From: Thiohalocapsa sp. | Lineage (GTDB): Bacteria > Pseudomonadota > Gammaproteobacteria > Chromatiales > Chromatiaceae | Direction of reading: 5' to 3' | DNA: 64,000 bases | NCBI GenBank assembly: GCA_028277725.1 | Contig: JANQFX010000111.1 | Span: 1-64,000, forward strand | Shown here: positions 30,008-38,018 of the stretch, in pieces | Numbering within the stretch: position 1 is the first letter of the stretch | Layout: each line of letters begins with the position of its first letter | Translations under genes and position numbers: made by a program | Notes under the pieces: generated by a model | The model's input: the letters and a program-made list of their open reading frames with translations, nothing else | What the model was told of the DNA's origin: nothing | The model's database searches: none

Positions 30008-30304
30008 TCAGCGGCCACCGCAGCGGCTGCGACAGGCCTCCAGGGTCTCGAAGGGCACGTGCCCCTCGCAACCGCCCCAGAAGAACTGCCGGCAGCTGTC
30101 GGACTGGTAATCGTAGTAGTAGGCGGGCTTGGAGGCGCGACAAGGCCCCGGGGCCGGCTTGGCGAGGCAGCTCACATGCATGCTGTCCGGCGGTGCCCTG
30201 GTCGGACTTTCGGGACCACCGCAGCCCGCGAGCAGCGACAGGGCCAGGAGGACCCAGACAGTGCGTACCCTGTTGAGATCGAAGACGAGGGCTGCAGACA
30301 TCAT
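30008..30304 (-). CDS. Lipoprotein with Kunitz/BPTI protease-inhibitor domain
   Basis: A 98-residue predicted lipoprotein. A signal sequence with Arg12/Arg14 and the hydrophobic core VWVLLALSLL leads to lipobox LLAGC (Cys28); Gly at +2 suggests outer-membrane sorting. After a short linker comes a Kunitz domain with six cysteines at 46, 55, 71, 79, 91 and 95. The spacing 8-15-7-11-3 compares with 8-15-7-12-3 in BPTI, and the conserved aromatic cluster (YYYDY, RQFFWGGC, PFETLEAC) is present. The reactive-site position after Cys55 is Arg56-Ala57, as expected for inhibition of trypsin-like proteases. Kunitz domains are rare in bacteria. The start is uncertain: ATGATG at 30304 is used, and a GTG at 30337 is also in frame. 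Confidence 0.85.
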   Translation of the reverse strand: MMSAALVFDLNRVRTVWVLLALSLLAGCGGPESPTRAPPDSMHVSCLAKPAPGPCRASKPAYYYDYQSDSCRQFFWGGCEGHVPFETLEACRSRCGGR

Positions 30305-30376
30305 CAGCTGCGTCGGCGAAGGATTCTGGATGCCCACAGGTTAGCATCAAGGCCGATGCTGTGCGGCCGCGCCGTC

Positions 30377-30991
30377 TCAGGGCTCCGATGCCAGGTCCAC
30401 CCCGCGATCGGCATCTGGAATCCCCTGCCGTCGGTCCCCTGACGAGACCTTGCCAACCGACGAGCGCACGCCGCGTTGGGCACGCGCAACTCGACCGACC
30501 GGGGCCGTACGCCACCAGTCGCGATGACGGAAATCGCCGGCATCTCGCGCCATCGGGCGAAAGCGACCATCGCGCAGGAAGCCCCAACCCTTGGCCCGCG
30601 GCCCGTGCATGAACAGCGTCCAGGCGGACCGACCCTCGCGCAGCACGACCCGATGGAAATCGGCTCCGCGCAGCAGGTTGAACCGCCAAGGCCGCACGCG
30701 CCGGCATCGCAGCGCAGGCTCCTCGGTGCGCCCGTCATCGGCCGGTTCCGAGGGCGCTCGAACGAAGCGGAGTTCGTCGTAGCCGCTGGTCAGCACGAGG
30801 CTCAGGGCGCGGCTCCAGGGGTGATCGTGCAACCCGCGATCCGGGTCCGAATCGACGAAGCGATGCAGGTAGGCATGCCAGCCGAGGAGCCCAAACAGGT
30901 AGTAGCGCTCCAGATAGGGCTCCCCTTGCTCGCCGTCGATGATGCGGCAGGGCAGACGGTCGGTGAATCGGACAAGCAGCTTATCGAGCAC
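30377..30991 (-). CDS. Cupin-like conserved hypothetical protein
   Basis: The conserved core reads LERYYLFGLLGWHAYLHRFV, then DRGLHDHPWSRALSLVLTSGY, RPWRFNLLRGADFHRV and SAWTLFMHGPRAKGWGF. The HxH-containing double-stranded beta-helix pattern resembles small cupin-like proteins of unknown function. Metal binding through LHDHPW and DFHRV is plausible. The start cannot be fixed: the frame is open to 31240, but its first ~80 residues look low-complexity, so a GTG at 30991 just before the conserved part is proposed. The C terminus (last ~45 residues, Arg/Asp-rich) is also unlike a folded domain. It lies upstream of the Kunitz gene on the same strand with a 72-base gap. Confidence 0.6.
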   Translation of the reverse strand: MLDKLLVRFTDRLPCRIIDGEQGEPYLERYYLFGLLGWHAYLHRFVDSDPDRGLHDHPWSRALSLVLTSGYDELRFVRAPSEPADDGRTEEPALRCRRVRPWRFNLLRGADFHRVVLREGRSAWTLFMHGPRAKGWGFLRDGRFRPMARDAGDFRHRDWWRTAPVGRVARAQRGVRSSVGKVSSGDRRQGIPDADRGVDLASEP

Positions 30992-31321
30992 AGCAGGCAA
31001 CGGCGGTTGAGGAGGAACCCCGGCGAGTTTAGCGCCTGACGGGCTCAAAGGCCGAGCCCGCGGGCCAGATATCGCCACGGCCGGCCGCACCTGAGGTGGA
31101 TGCGCATAGTCACAGTCCTTATGATGCCCACGCGACTGCGCCCCAGCGGCACGAGCGCCGCCTTCGGCTCCTTCAGGCTCGCACCTCCGGTTTCGGAGGC
31201 CGCTACGGTACTTCGTCATAGGCTCGGGCCACTTTTTCACCGCCTCTGCCGTCGCCTGCGCCGGAACTCAGGTCGTGTAGCTCGGCATTCCTCACAGCCC
31301 CACTGACGAGCGGAGATCCAC
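30992..31321. other. Spacer, no firm gene
   Basis: This 330-base stretch separates the minus-strand cupin-like gene from the plus-strand GT2 operon. The cupin frame stays open to 31240 and may begin here. A TATGAT hexamer at 31120-31125 could be a -10 for the GT2 operon, without a clear -35. Nothing else was recognised. Confidence 0.35.
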
Positions 31322-32296
31322 ATGCGGCACGACGGACGGCCCGACAAGCTCGTCAGCGTCGTCGTTCCCTGCTTCAACGAAGCAGAGGTGATCAATGCCA
31401 CCCATGCGCGCCTGCGCGGGGTCCTATCGGCCACGGGGCTGGACTGGGAGGTGATCTACATCGACGACGGCAGCCGCGACGGGACCCTGGAACTGCTTCG
31501 ATCCATCCAGACCCTGGACCCACAGGTCCGCCTGATCGCGCTGTCGCGCAATTTCGGCCACCAAGAGGCGGCGAGCGCGGGTCTCGAAGCAGCAGCGGGC
31601 GATGCCGTGGTCCTAATCGATGCCGATCTCCAGGACCCTCCGGAGTACATCCCCGCGATGCTCGAACGCTGGCGCGACGGCGTCGACGTTGTCTATGGTC
31701 AACGACAGGCACGGGCGGGCGAAACCTACTTCAAGCGCGCCTCGGCAGGGGTGTTCTATCGGCTGATGCAGCAGTTGTCGACGACGCCGATCCCGGTGGA
31801 CACCGGTGATTTCCGACTCATGGACAGCCGCGTGGTCGACGCCGTCCTGGCCATGCCAGAGCGCGATCGCTTCCTACGCGGGATGGTTGCTTGGGCGGGA
31901 TTTCGGCAGGAGGCTCTGCGCTACCAGCGCGATCCCCGCTTCGCCGGCGAGAGCAAGTATCCGCTGCGGCGCATGCTGCGGTTCGCCGTCGACGGCCTCC
32001 TGTCCTTTTCCCTCGTGCCTCTGCGGCTCGGCGTCTACTTGGGCCTGATCGCCTCGTCCCTGGCGCTGCTGGGCATCCTGTACTCACTGGTCCTGAGATT
32101 GTTTACGGATGTCTGGGTACCCGGCTGGACGTTGCTGTTCATCGCCGTGCTCTTCCTCGGCGGCGTGCAACTGTTGTTCCTCGGCATCATCGGCGAGTAC
32201 CTCGGTCGGGTGTACTGGGAGGTCAAGCGTCGGCCCCTCTATCTCGTCAAGGAACGACGGGGCTTTCCACCATCGGACAGCGAGGTCGAGTCTTGA
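31322..32296 (+). CDS. GT2 glycosyltransferase, polyprenyl-phosphate sugar transferase type
   Basis: A 324-residue membrane-associated family 2 transferase. The GT-A domain has VSVVVPCFNEAEVI, YIDDGSRDGT, LSRNFGHQEAAS and the metal-binding IDADLQDPPE. Two C-terminal membrane helices (about 235-265 and 270-300) end in LGIIGEYLGRVYWEVKRRPLYLV. This is the DPM1/GtrB/ArnC-like type that loads a sugar onto undecaprenyl phosphate. GGAG precedes the ATG. It starts an operon with a flippase-like protein and an FAD oxidoreductase through overlapping stop/start codons. Confidence 0.9.
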   Translation: MRHDGRPDKLVSVVVPCFNEAEVINATHARLRGVLSATGLDWEVIYIDDGSRDGTLELLRSIQTLDPQVRLIALSRNFGHQEAASAGLEAAAGDAVVLIDADLQDPPEYIPAMLERWRDGVDVVYGQRQARAGETYFKRASAGVFYRLMQQLSTTPIPVDTGDFRLMDSRVVDAVLAMPERDRFLRGMVAWAGFRQEALRYQRDPRFAGESKYPLRRMLRFAVDGLLSFSLVPLRLGVYLGLIASSLALLGILYSLVLRLFTDVWVPGWTLLFIAVLFLGGVQLLFLGIIGEYLGRVYWEVKRRPLYLVKERRGFPPSDSEVES

Positions 32297-33336
32297 GCGC
32301 TCCGAGTTCCGACAAGCGGATGTCGCCTTGGCGCGTGATCAGGGTTCTTTCGGGCATTGTCATCACCGCTGCCTTCCTTGTACTGATTATCTTGAGTGTG
32401 GACTTGGGCGCCATGTTCGCCGCCTTCGGCGACCTCGCCCTGCCATGGCTGCTGGTCGCACTGTTGCTGTTGACCGCCGACTATGGACTGCGCGTCGTAC
32501 GCTGGTGGTGGATGCTGCGAGCACTGGGGTCCGAGCTTCCGGTAGCCGCCTGCGTGTGGCCGTACCTGAGCAGCATTGCCGTCAACAATTTGCTGCCCTT
32601 CCGCGCGGGGGATGCGCTGCGCACATTCGGGTTTCGGCGCCAACTGCAGTCCCCTGCCACGCGCATCCTGGGCACACTCGTCGTCGAGCGCTTGCTCGAT
32701 ATGACCATGCTGCTACCGCTGTTCTTTGTCGGATTGGCGGCGGCGCCGCCCGACGGCATCCCGCGAGCAGTCACGGCCTCGGCAATCTGGCTTGCGACCG
32801 CACTTGCGCTAACCCTCGTGTTGCTGCTGGCGCTCGCACCTCGCTTGCCGGCGTTGGTCATCTGGGTTGCGCGTCAGCGCGAATTCGCTGAGCGCGGATG
32901 GTCCGAACGCCTTCAGCGTTGGGGCAACAGCTTCGTCGAAACCTTCGGGCTGCTGCGACGAGCGACGGATCTGTTCCTATTGCTAGCGCTTTCGATGGCG
33001 ATCTGGCTGCTCGAGGCCGGCGTATTTGCTGCGGTCGTCATCGGCTTCGATGCCACCATCGCCCCGTTGGGTGCACTGTTCGCCATGGCGAGTGGCACAC
33101 TCTCGACGCTCATCCCCAGTTCGCCCGGCTACATCGGTACCTTCGACTACTTCACCCTGATGGCGCTGGCGGTCGTCGGCATCCCCGAGTCGACCGCGGC
33201 GGCCGCCGCGTTGACGATTCACGCGGTGTTGTGGGTCCCGCTGACGGCGCTCGGACTCGGGTACTTGTTCTGGCGGGGCCGCGGCGTCTGGGCGAAAGCC
33301 ATCGGACCGAAAACGCAAGAGGACGCGGCTCCATGA
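32293..33336 (+). CDS. Lysylphosphatidylglycerol synthase-type membrane protein (UPF0104)
   Basis: A 347-residue polytopic membrane protein with about eight hydrophobic helices. The family pattern VVRWWWMLRALG, then LSSIAVNNLLPFRAGDALR, TLVVERLLDM and GTLSTLIPSSPGYIGTFDY places it in the LPG_synthase_TM/UPF0104 group (flippase-like, no catalytic domain). The TTG at 32293 overlaps the GT2 stop and has GAGG eight bases upstream; an ATG nine codons later is an alternative. Its place between a polyprenyl-P-sugar transferase and an FAD oxidoreductase suggests transport or handling of a lipid-linked product, which is inference. Confidence 0.85.
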   Translation: MSAPSSDKRMSPWRVIRVLSGIVITAAFLVLIILSVDLGAMFAAFGDLALPWLLVALLLLTADYGLRVVRWWWMLRALGSELPVAACVWPYLSSIAVNNLLPFRAGDALRTFGFRRQLQSPATRILGTLVVERLLDMTMLLPLFFVGLAAAPPDGIPRAVTASAIWLATALALTLVLLLALAPRLPALVIWVARQREFAERGWSERLQRWGNSFVETFGLLRRATDLFLLLALSMAIWLLEAGVFAAVVIGFDATIAPLGALFAMASGTLSTLIPSSPGYIGTFDYFTLMALAVVGIPESTAAAAALTIHAVLWVPLTALGLGYLFWRGRGVWAKAIGPKTQEDAAP

Positions 33337-34664
33337 GCACAGAATCCAAACGGGACACCCATGTCGGCATCATCGGCGGCGGTTTCTGCGGCCTCGCCGC
33401 GGCCTACGAACTGGGGCGGCGGGGCATACGCGCGACGGTGTTCGAGCAGGACACCGAGGTAGGCGGACTCGCGGGTAGTTTCGAGGTCGGCGGCGAACGG
33501 CTGGAGAAGTTCTATCACCACTGGTTCACAAACGACCGGCACGTGATGCAACTGATCGACGACCTCGGAGTCGGCGACAAGGTGCTGCTTCGCGCCACGA
33601 GCACCGGGATGTATTTCGCCAACCGGTTCTACAAGCTGTCCACGCCCGTTGACCTGCTGCGCTTCGACGCACTGCCGTTCCTGGACCGCATCCGCCTCGG
33701 ACTCTTGGCGCTGCGCGCCCGACGCGTCCAAGACTGGCAAGCCCTCGAGCAACGCAGCGCCGCAGACTGGCTGCGCGAACTCGGCGGTGAGCGCGTCTAT
33801 GAGGTCGTCTGGGAGCCGCTGTTGCGGGGCAAGTTCGGGGCGGTTGCCGAGGACGTCTCGGCGGTCTGGATCTGGAACAAGCTCAAGCTCCGCGGTGGTA
33901 GCCGCGGCAGGCAGGGCGAGGAACAGCTGGCCTATTTCCGCGGCGGCTTCGCGGCCCTGGCGGAGCACCTTGCGAATGCGATCCGGGACCAGGGCGGCGC
34001 GGTGCGCACCGGCGCGACAATCGAGAGTCTGGACGTACAGCAAGGTCGGATTCGGGCTATACGAACGGATTCGGAGCAGATTCCCGTGGACGCGGTCATC
34101 GCGACGCCGGCGCTCCCAATCATCGCGGACCTACTACAACCACATACCAACTCGGCCTATATCGCAAGTTTGCGGCGTATCCGCTACCTCGCGAATCTCT
34201 GTATCGTGCTGGAGCTCGACCGCAGTCTGTCGGATACCTATTGGCTCAACGTCAACGATCCGGGCTTTCCCTTCGTCGGCGTCATCGAGCACACCAATTT
34301 CGAACCGACGGAGAGCTACGCTGGCCGCCACATCGTGTACCTATCCAAGTACCTGCCGCAGGACGACGCCCTCTTGCGGATGGCCGATGACGAGGCGGTC
34401 GCGTTCACCCTGGGACACCTGCGACGCATGTTCCCGGCGCTGAACGAGACCTGGGTGCAGAGCGCTCACGTCTGGCGTGCGAAATACTCACAACCGGTGG
34501 TCGAACGTCACTATCGCGACTTGATTCCATCCCGCGATGCTCCAGTTCGCGGCACCAAGCTCGCCACCATGGCCCAGATCTACCCGGAGGATCGGGGGAC
34601 CAACTACGCGATCCGCGAGGGGCGTCGTGCGGCGACAGCGCTGGCAAGCGAGCTGATTGCATAG
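33333..34664 (+). CDS. FAD-dependent amine-oxidase-like oxidoreductase
   Basis: A 443-residue flavoprotein with an N-terminal Rossmann motif VGIIGGGFCGLAAAYELGRRG and the following FEQDTEVGGLAGSFEVGG. Substrate-domain motifs (FYHHWFTNDRH, WEPLLRGKFG) follow, and the C-terminal FAD segment is YPEDRGTNYAIREGRRAA. It resembles the protoporphyrinogen-oxidase / UDP-galactopyranose-mutase-like oxidoreductases found in polysaccharide clusters, not HemG/HemY proper. The substrate is unknown, perhaps a lipid-linked sugar given the two genes upstream. The ATGA overlap (33333-33336) fixes the start. Confidence 0.85.
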   Translation: MSTESKRDTHVGIIGGGFCGLAAAYELGRRGIRATVFEQDTEVGGLAGSFEVGGERLEKFYHHWFTNDRHVMQLIDDLGVGDKVLLRATSTGMYFANRFYKLSTPVDLLRFDALPFLDRIRLGLLALRARRVQDWQALEQRSAADWLRELGGERVYEVVWEPLLRGKFGAVAEDVSAVWIWNKLKLRGGSRGRQGEEQLAYFRGGFAALAEHLANAIRDQGGAVRTGATIESLDVQQGRIRAIRTDSEQIPVDAVIATPALPIIADLLQPHTNSAYIASLRRIRYLANLCIVLELDRSLSDTYWLNVNDPGFPFVGVIEHTNFEPTESYAGRHIVYLSKYLPQDDALLRMADDEAVAFTLGHLRRMFPALNETWVQSAHVWRAKYSQPVVERHYRDLIPSRDAPVRGTKLATMAQIYPEDRGTNYAIREGRRAATALASELIA

Positions 34665-34730
34665 TCGGGTCTAACGGTCCGACCTGACAGTCGAACCGAG
34701 TCAAGCCTTGACCTCGCCCTCGGCTGAGGG

Positions 34731-36497
34731 TCAGCCGTCCTTGGGTTGCAGGAGCCAGAGCACCTGGTAAGGAGCGAGTGTGAGGCGGTTATCGAGCTCG
34801 CCGCCGATTGTCTCGGCCCCACTGAGCAATTCGCGCCACTCGTGCTGTTGAGCGCGCCGATCCAGGCGACTCATGGCGCAGCCCAGGGTGCGATGGGTCA
34901 GGTTGGCGAGCATCCAGAGTCTGTCGCCGGATTCCAGCCCGCGCCGGCGGATGCCGAAGAGCCCCTTGGGCAGGTCCAGGACCGTCTGCGGCGAATCCGG
35001 GTGGAAGGCGTCCAGGGTCCGGCGCAGGCGCAGCCGACGCAGGAGTTCGGGGAGGACCAGGGCCGCCTGGTGACCGCCATCGGTGGCGAGCATGGCGTCG
35101 AGTTCCTCCTCGGTCCACTTGCGTCGATTGATGCTGCGCGCACGCCCGGACGCCTCGACACCCGCCAGATCGTTCCCCGCGCCCAGCAGGCTGTTGAAGT
35201 AGATGCCGGGGATTCCCTGCAGGCTCATGGCGATGGTCTGAGCGCAGAGGAAGCGGCGTGCGGACGCCTCGGGATCGCCCGGTACGCCGACGGCGTCGAA
35301 GTAGGTGATGTTGAGTTCGTAGGGCGTCGTCGTGCCGTCCGGGTTGCTGCGTCGACTGACCAGCCCGCCACGCTGCTCCATGGCGGAGACCAGTGCATCG
35401 AACTCCGCCTGCGGCAAGAGCCCCTCCAGTGGGCGTACGCCGATGCCGTCGTGTGAGGCGGTGAAGTTGAAGAAGGTGCAGCCCGGCGGCGGCGGTTCCA
35501 GGTGCGCGACCCAGTCGGCCAGATAGTGCGCATCGCCGGCGTGCAGGGCGTGCACCAGCAGGGGCGGCAGGCTGAACTGATAGACCATGTGCGCCTCGTC
35601 GCCGGCGCCGAAGTAGCTGACGTTCTCGGCATGCGGAACATTGGTCTCGGTGAGGAGCAGGACACCGGGGGAGAGCATGTCGAGGATGTCGCGCAACAGC
35701 TTGACCACCTCATGGGTCTCGGGCTCGTGGATACAGGCCGAGCCGATGCGCTTCCAGAGGTAGGCGATGGCGTCCAGGCGGATGATCCGGGCACCGTGGT
35801 GGACGTAGAACAGCAGGATGTCGAGGTACTCGAATAGCACATCCGAGTTGGAGAAATCGACGTCGATTTGGTCGTGGCTGAAGGTCGCCCAGACCATCTT
35901 CTCTCCATAGGGCGTTTGCACGGAGCGCAACAGCGGCGCGGTGCGCGGGCGCACGACCGCAGACAGGTCCGTGCCCGGTTCCACCTCGATGAAGTAGTGC
36001 CGCTCCGGCGCCATGCCGTTGGTATAGGCGCGGAACCAGTGGCTCTGGCTCGACACATGATTGATGACCAGATCCACCATGAGCCGATAGTCCCCGCTGA
36101 GGGCCTCGATATCGCCCCAGTCGCCGAGGCGATCATCGACGGCACGGTAGTCGATGACCGAGAAACCGTCATCGGAGCTGTAGGGTAAGAATGGCAGCAG
36201 ATGCAGCGCGGATACCGCGTCGCCCACATACTCGGCCAGGAAACCGCGCAGGGTCCGCAGCGGCGCCTCGCCGTTGGTCCGCACCATGTCGCCATAGGCG
36301 ATCAGCACGGCGTCCCGCTGATCCCAGCCCCGGCAGCGTGCCCGTGGCGCCTCGGGGTCGAGGCAGTGGGCGCCGACGCCATAGCGGCCGACGAGCAACT
36401 CCAGGCGCAGCAGCAGCCGCGGCAGCTCGGCCTCGCCGTAGAGCCGTGCAAGGCGGCCACGGACTCGCTCGAACACGGCTCGCTCGACAACGCGCAT
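34731..36497 (-). CDS. GH13 subfamily 18 sugar phosphorylase
   Basis: A 588-residue (beta/alpha)8 enzyme of the sucrose-phosphorylase-like GH13_18 group, which phosphorolyses an alpha-glucoside to glucose-1-phosphate. Catalytic motifs are present: DLVINHVSSQSHWF, nucleophile Asp in IIRLDAIAYLWKR (about 241), acid/base Glu in LLLTETNVPHAENVSYFG (about 284) and the third Asp in TASHDGIGVRPLEGLLP (about 349). Sequence pattern and length fit glucosylglycerate or related phosphorylases at least as well as sucrose phosphorylase; specificity cannot be settled from sequence by eye. It starts four bases after the GT4 gene stop, so the two are one operon. It would allow recovery of a glucoside made by the neighbouring glycosyltransferases. 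Confidence 0.87.
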   Translation of the reverse strand: MRVVERAVFERVRGRLARLYGEAELPRLLLRLELLVGRYGVGAHCLDPEAPRARCRGWDQRDAVLIAYGDMVRTNGEAPLRTLRGFLAEYVGDAVSALHLLPFLPYSSDDGFSVIDYRAVDDRLGDWGDIEALSGDYRLMVDLVINHVSSQSHWFRAYTNGMAPERHYFIEVEPGTDLSAVVRPRTAPLLRSVQTPYGEKMVWATFSHDQIDVDFSNSDVLFEYLDILLFYVHHGARIIRLDAIAYLWKRIGSACIHEPETHEVVKLLRDILDMLSPGVLLLTETNVPHAENVSYFGAGDEAHMVYQFSLPPLLVHALHAGDAHYLADWVAHLEPPPPGCTFFNFTASHDGIGVRPLEGLLPQAEFDALVSAMEQRGGLVSRRSNPDGTTTPYELNITYFDAVGVPGDPEASARRFLCAQTIAMSLQGIPGIYFNSLLGAGNDLAGVEASGRARSINRRKWTEEELDAMLATDGGHQAALVLPELLRRLRLRRTLDAFHPDSPQTVLDLPKGLFGIRRRGLESGDRLWMLANLTHRTLGCAMSRLDRRAQQHEWRELLSGAETIGGELDNRLTLAPYQVLWLLQPKDG

Positions 36498-36501
36498 CGG
36501 C

Positions 36502-37770
36502 CTACTCCGTCATGTTGCGGATGTTATTGACCATGCTGCGCAGACTGTCGCGCAGCACCCGGTAACTGAAGAATCGGCTCGCGACCAGATAGTTGTGATC
36601 CGTCAGCTCACGCCGGTAGTCCGCGTCCTGGATGATGCGCCGGCACTCATCCACCACCTTCCCATCGACGACGCCATCGATGGTCGGCAACCGGAACCCC
36701 TTCGGCTCGATGTCGCGCTGGTAGACCGAATAGCGCCCGACCACCAGGGGTTTGCGGAAATAGATGGATTCCAGCAAAGCATTGCCGAACCCTTCGTACA
36801 GGCTTGGAAAGGTGACGAAGTCGGCGTGCGGATAGAGGTCGCGCAGCACGAACACCTTCTGTCCCTCTTGGTTGAGCTGGCGCCGGTCGGCCATGCGCTC
36901 GCCGAAGAATCTGAGTGAAACGCCCTCGTCCCGCGCGAACTGCTGGATCTGACGCGCATACTCCATGCCCTCGTCGCCGCTGTGGTGCGAGATGACCAGG
37001 TGCGAGCGCGGCAGCTTGAGGCGGCGAATCAGGTGGATGGCGTTCTCGATGCCCTTGCGCGGCACCACCCGTGTGGGCTGGAGGATCAGCAGGTCGTCGT
37101 CGAGCAGACCCAAGGCGCGGCGAACGTCGGCGGCATACTCGTCCGGCGGCCCCGGCGGGTTCTCGAAGTCGAAGACATTGGGCACTAGGATGCTGGACAG
37201 GCCCTTGCGCCAGGCGATCTCCTCCCGCGCCGCCTGGTTGATGACGACGTGCTGCATGTGCGGCACCCGCGGCGGAAAGGCCATCTCCAGGTAATCGTCC
37301 ACCGCAGAGATCTGAAACCGCTGCCGCTCCCACATGAAGTCGTGGTGGTGGGCGATTGCGGGCATGCCCGTCTCGAGCAGGAACTCCGTGATCGCGACGC
37401 CGAGCGGGATGTGCATCGGGATGGTGAGCGCGTTCTGGATGATCAGGATGTCCAGATCGAAGCGCGCTCGAAACTCGTACAGGGTCGACTTCAGGTATTC
37501 GGTGAGCTCCCGAATTCGCCGGCTGACCTCGGCGCAGCGACGCGTGCGGCCCCAGAGCTGGGTGTTGATCCAGGTGTTCTCGGCGTGGTCGAAGAAGGCC
37601 TCCGGCACGCACAGGCTCACCCCCGGCTCGCGGTCCAGCACGCCGGCGTACCAATGGCTCACATGGCCGCCGAGCCACAGCACCTCCGCCCACTTGGCCG
37701 CCTCCAGTGAGACGCCGTCGGTGCCGGCGAAGCGCGTGGACACGAAACCGATGTTCTCCGGTTGTTTCAT
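36502..37770 (-). CDS. GT4 family glycosyltransferase
   Basis: A 422-residue GT-B fold transferase without membrane segments. The N-terminal acceptor half begins NIGFVSTRFAGTDGVSLEA and includes IAHHHDFMWERQRF. The C-terminal donor half has LQPTRVVPRKGIENAI and the E-x7-E motif in PSLYEGFGNALLES. The ATG at 37770 is chosen on the family-like start MKQPENIGFV; the open frame runs 17 codons further. It is cotranscribed with the GH13_18 phosphorylase. Donor and acceptor are unknown; enzymes of this kind make glucosylglycerate-type or other small glycosides as well as polysaccharides. Confidence 0.85.
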   Translation of the reverse strand: MKQPENIGFVSTRFAGTDGVSLEAAKWAEVLWLGGHVSHWYAGVLDREPGVSLCVPEAFFDHAENTWINTQLWGRTRRCAEVSRRIRELTEYLKSTLYEFRARFDLDILIIQNALTIPMHIPLGVAITEFLLETGMPAIAHHHDFMWERQRFQISAVDDYLEMAFPPRVPHMQHVVINQAAREEIAWRKGLSSILVPNVFDFENPPGPPDEYAADVRRALGLLDDDLLILQPTRVVPRKGIENAIHLIRRLKLPRSHLVISHHSGDEGMEYARQIQQFARDEGVSLRFFGERMADRRQLNQEGQKVFVLRDLYPHADFVTFPSLYEGFGNALLESIYFRKPLVVGRYSVYQRDIEPKGFRLPTIDGVVDGKVVDECRRIIQDADYRRELTDHNYLVASRFFSYRVLRDSLRSMVNNIRNMTE

Positions 37771-38018
37771 ACTGCCCGTGCGTCCGGTTGGTTCTCCAAG
37801 TCGACATCCAGGCGTCTGCACCCAAAGCCGATGAGCGGAAGCTCTCGCGGATCGGCATCCGGGTCAAGCGGCCCGGCGCCGATGCTAAGATTCAGCTCCA
37901 AGCCAAGCCGTTTCGCAGACCCGCAGGGATCATCAATGCACGCCGCGTGCCCAGCACGAGCTCCGCGCCCGACGATGCCGCCGCCGACAGGTCGGCGCGC
38001 ATGTCATCAGGCGCCCTC
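37771..38018. promoter_or_regulatory. Divergent promoter region of the two GT4 operons
   Basis: A 248-base spacer lies between the minus-strand GT4-phosphorylase operon and the plus-strand GT4-HAD operon, so it should contain both promoters and any shared operator. No hexamer pair stands out by eye. Confidence 0.35.
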
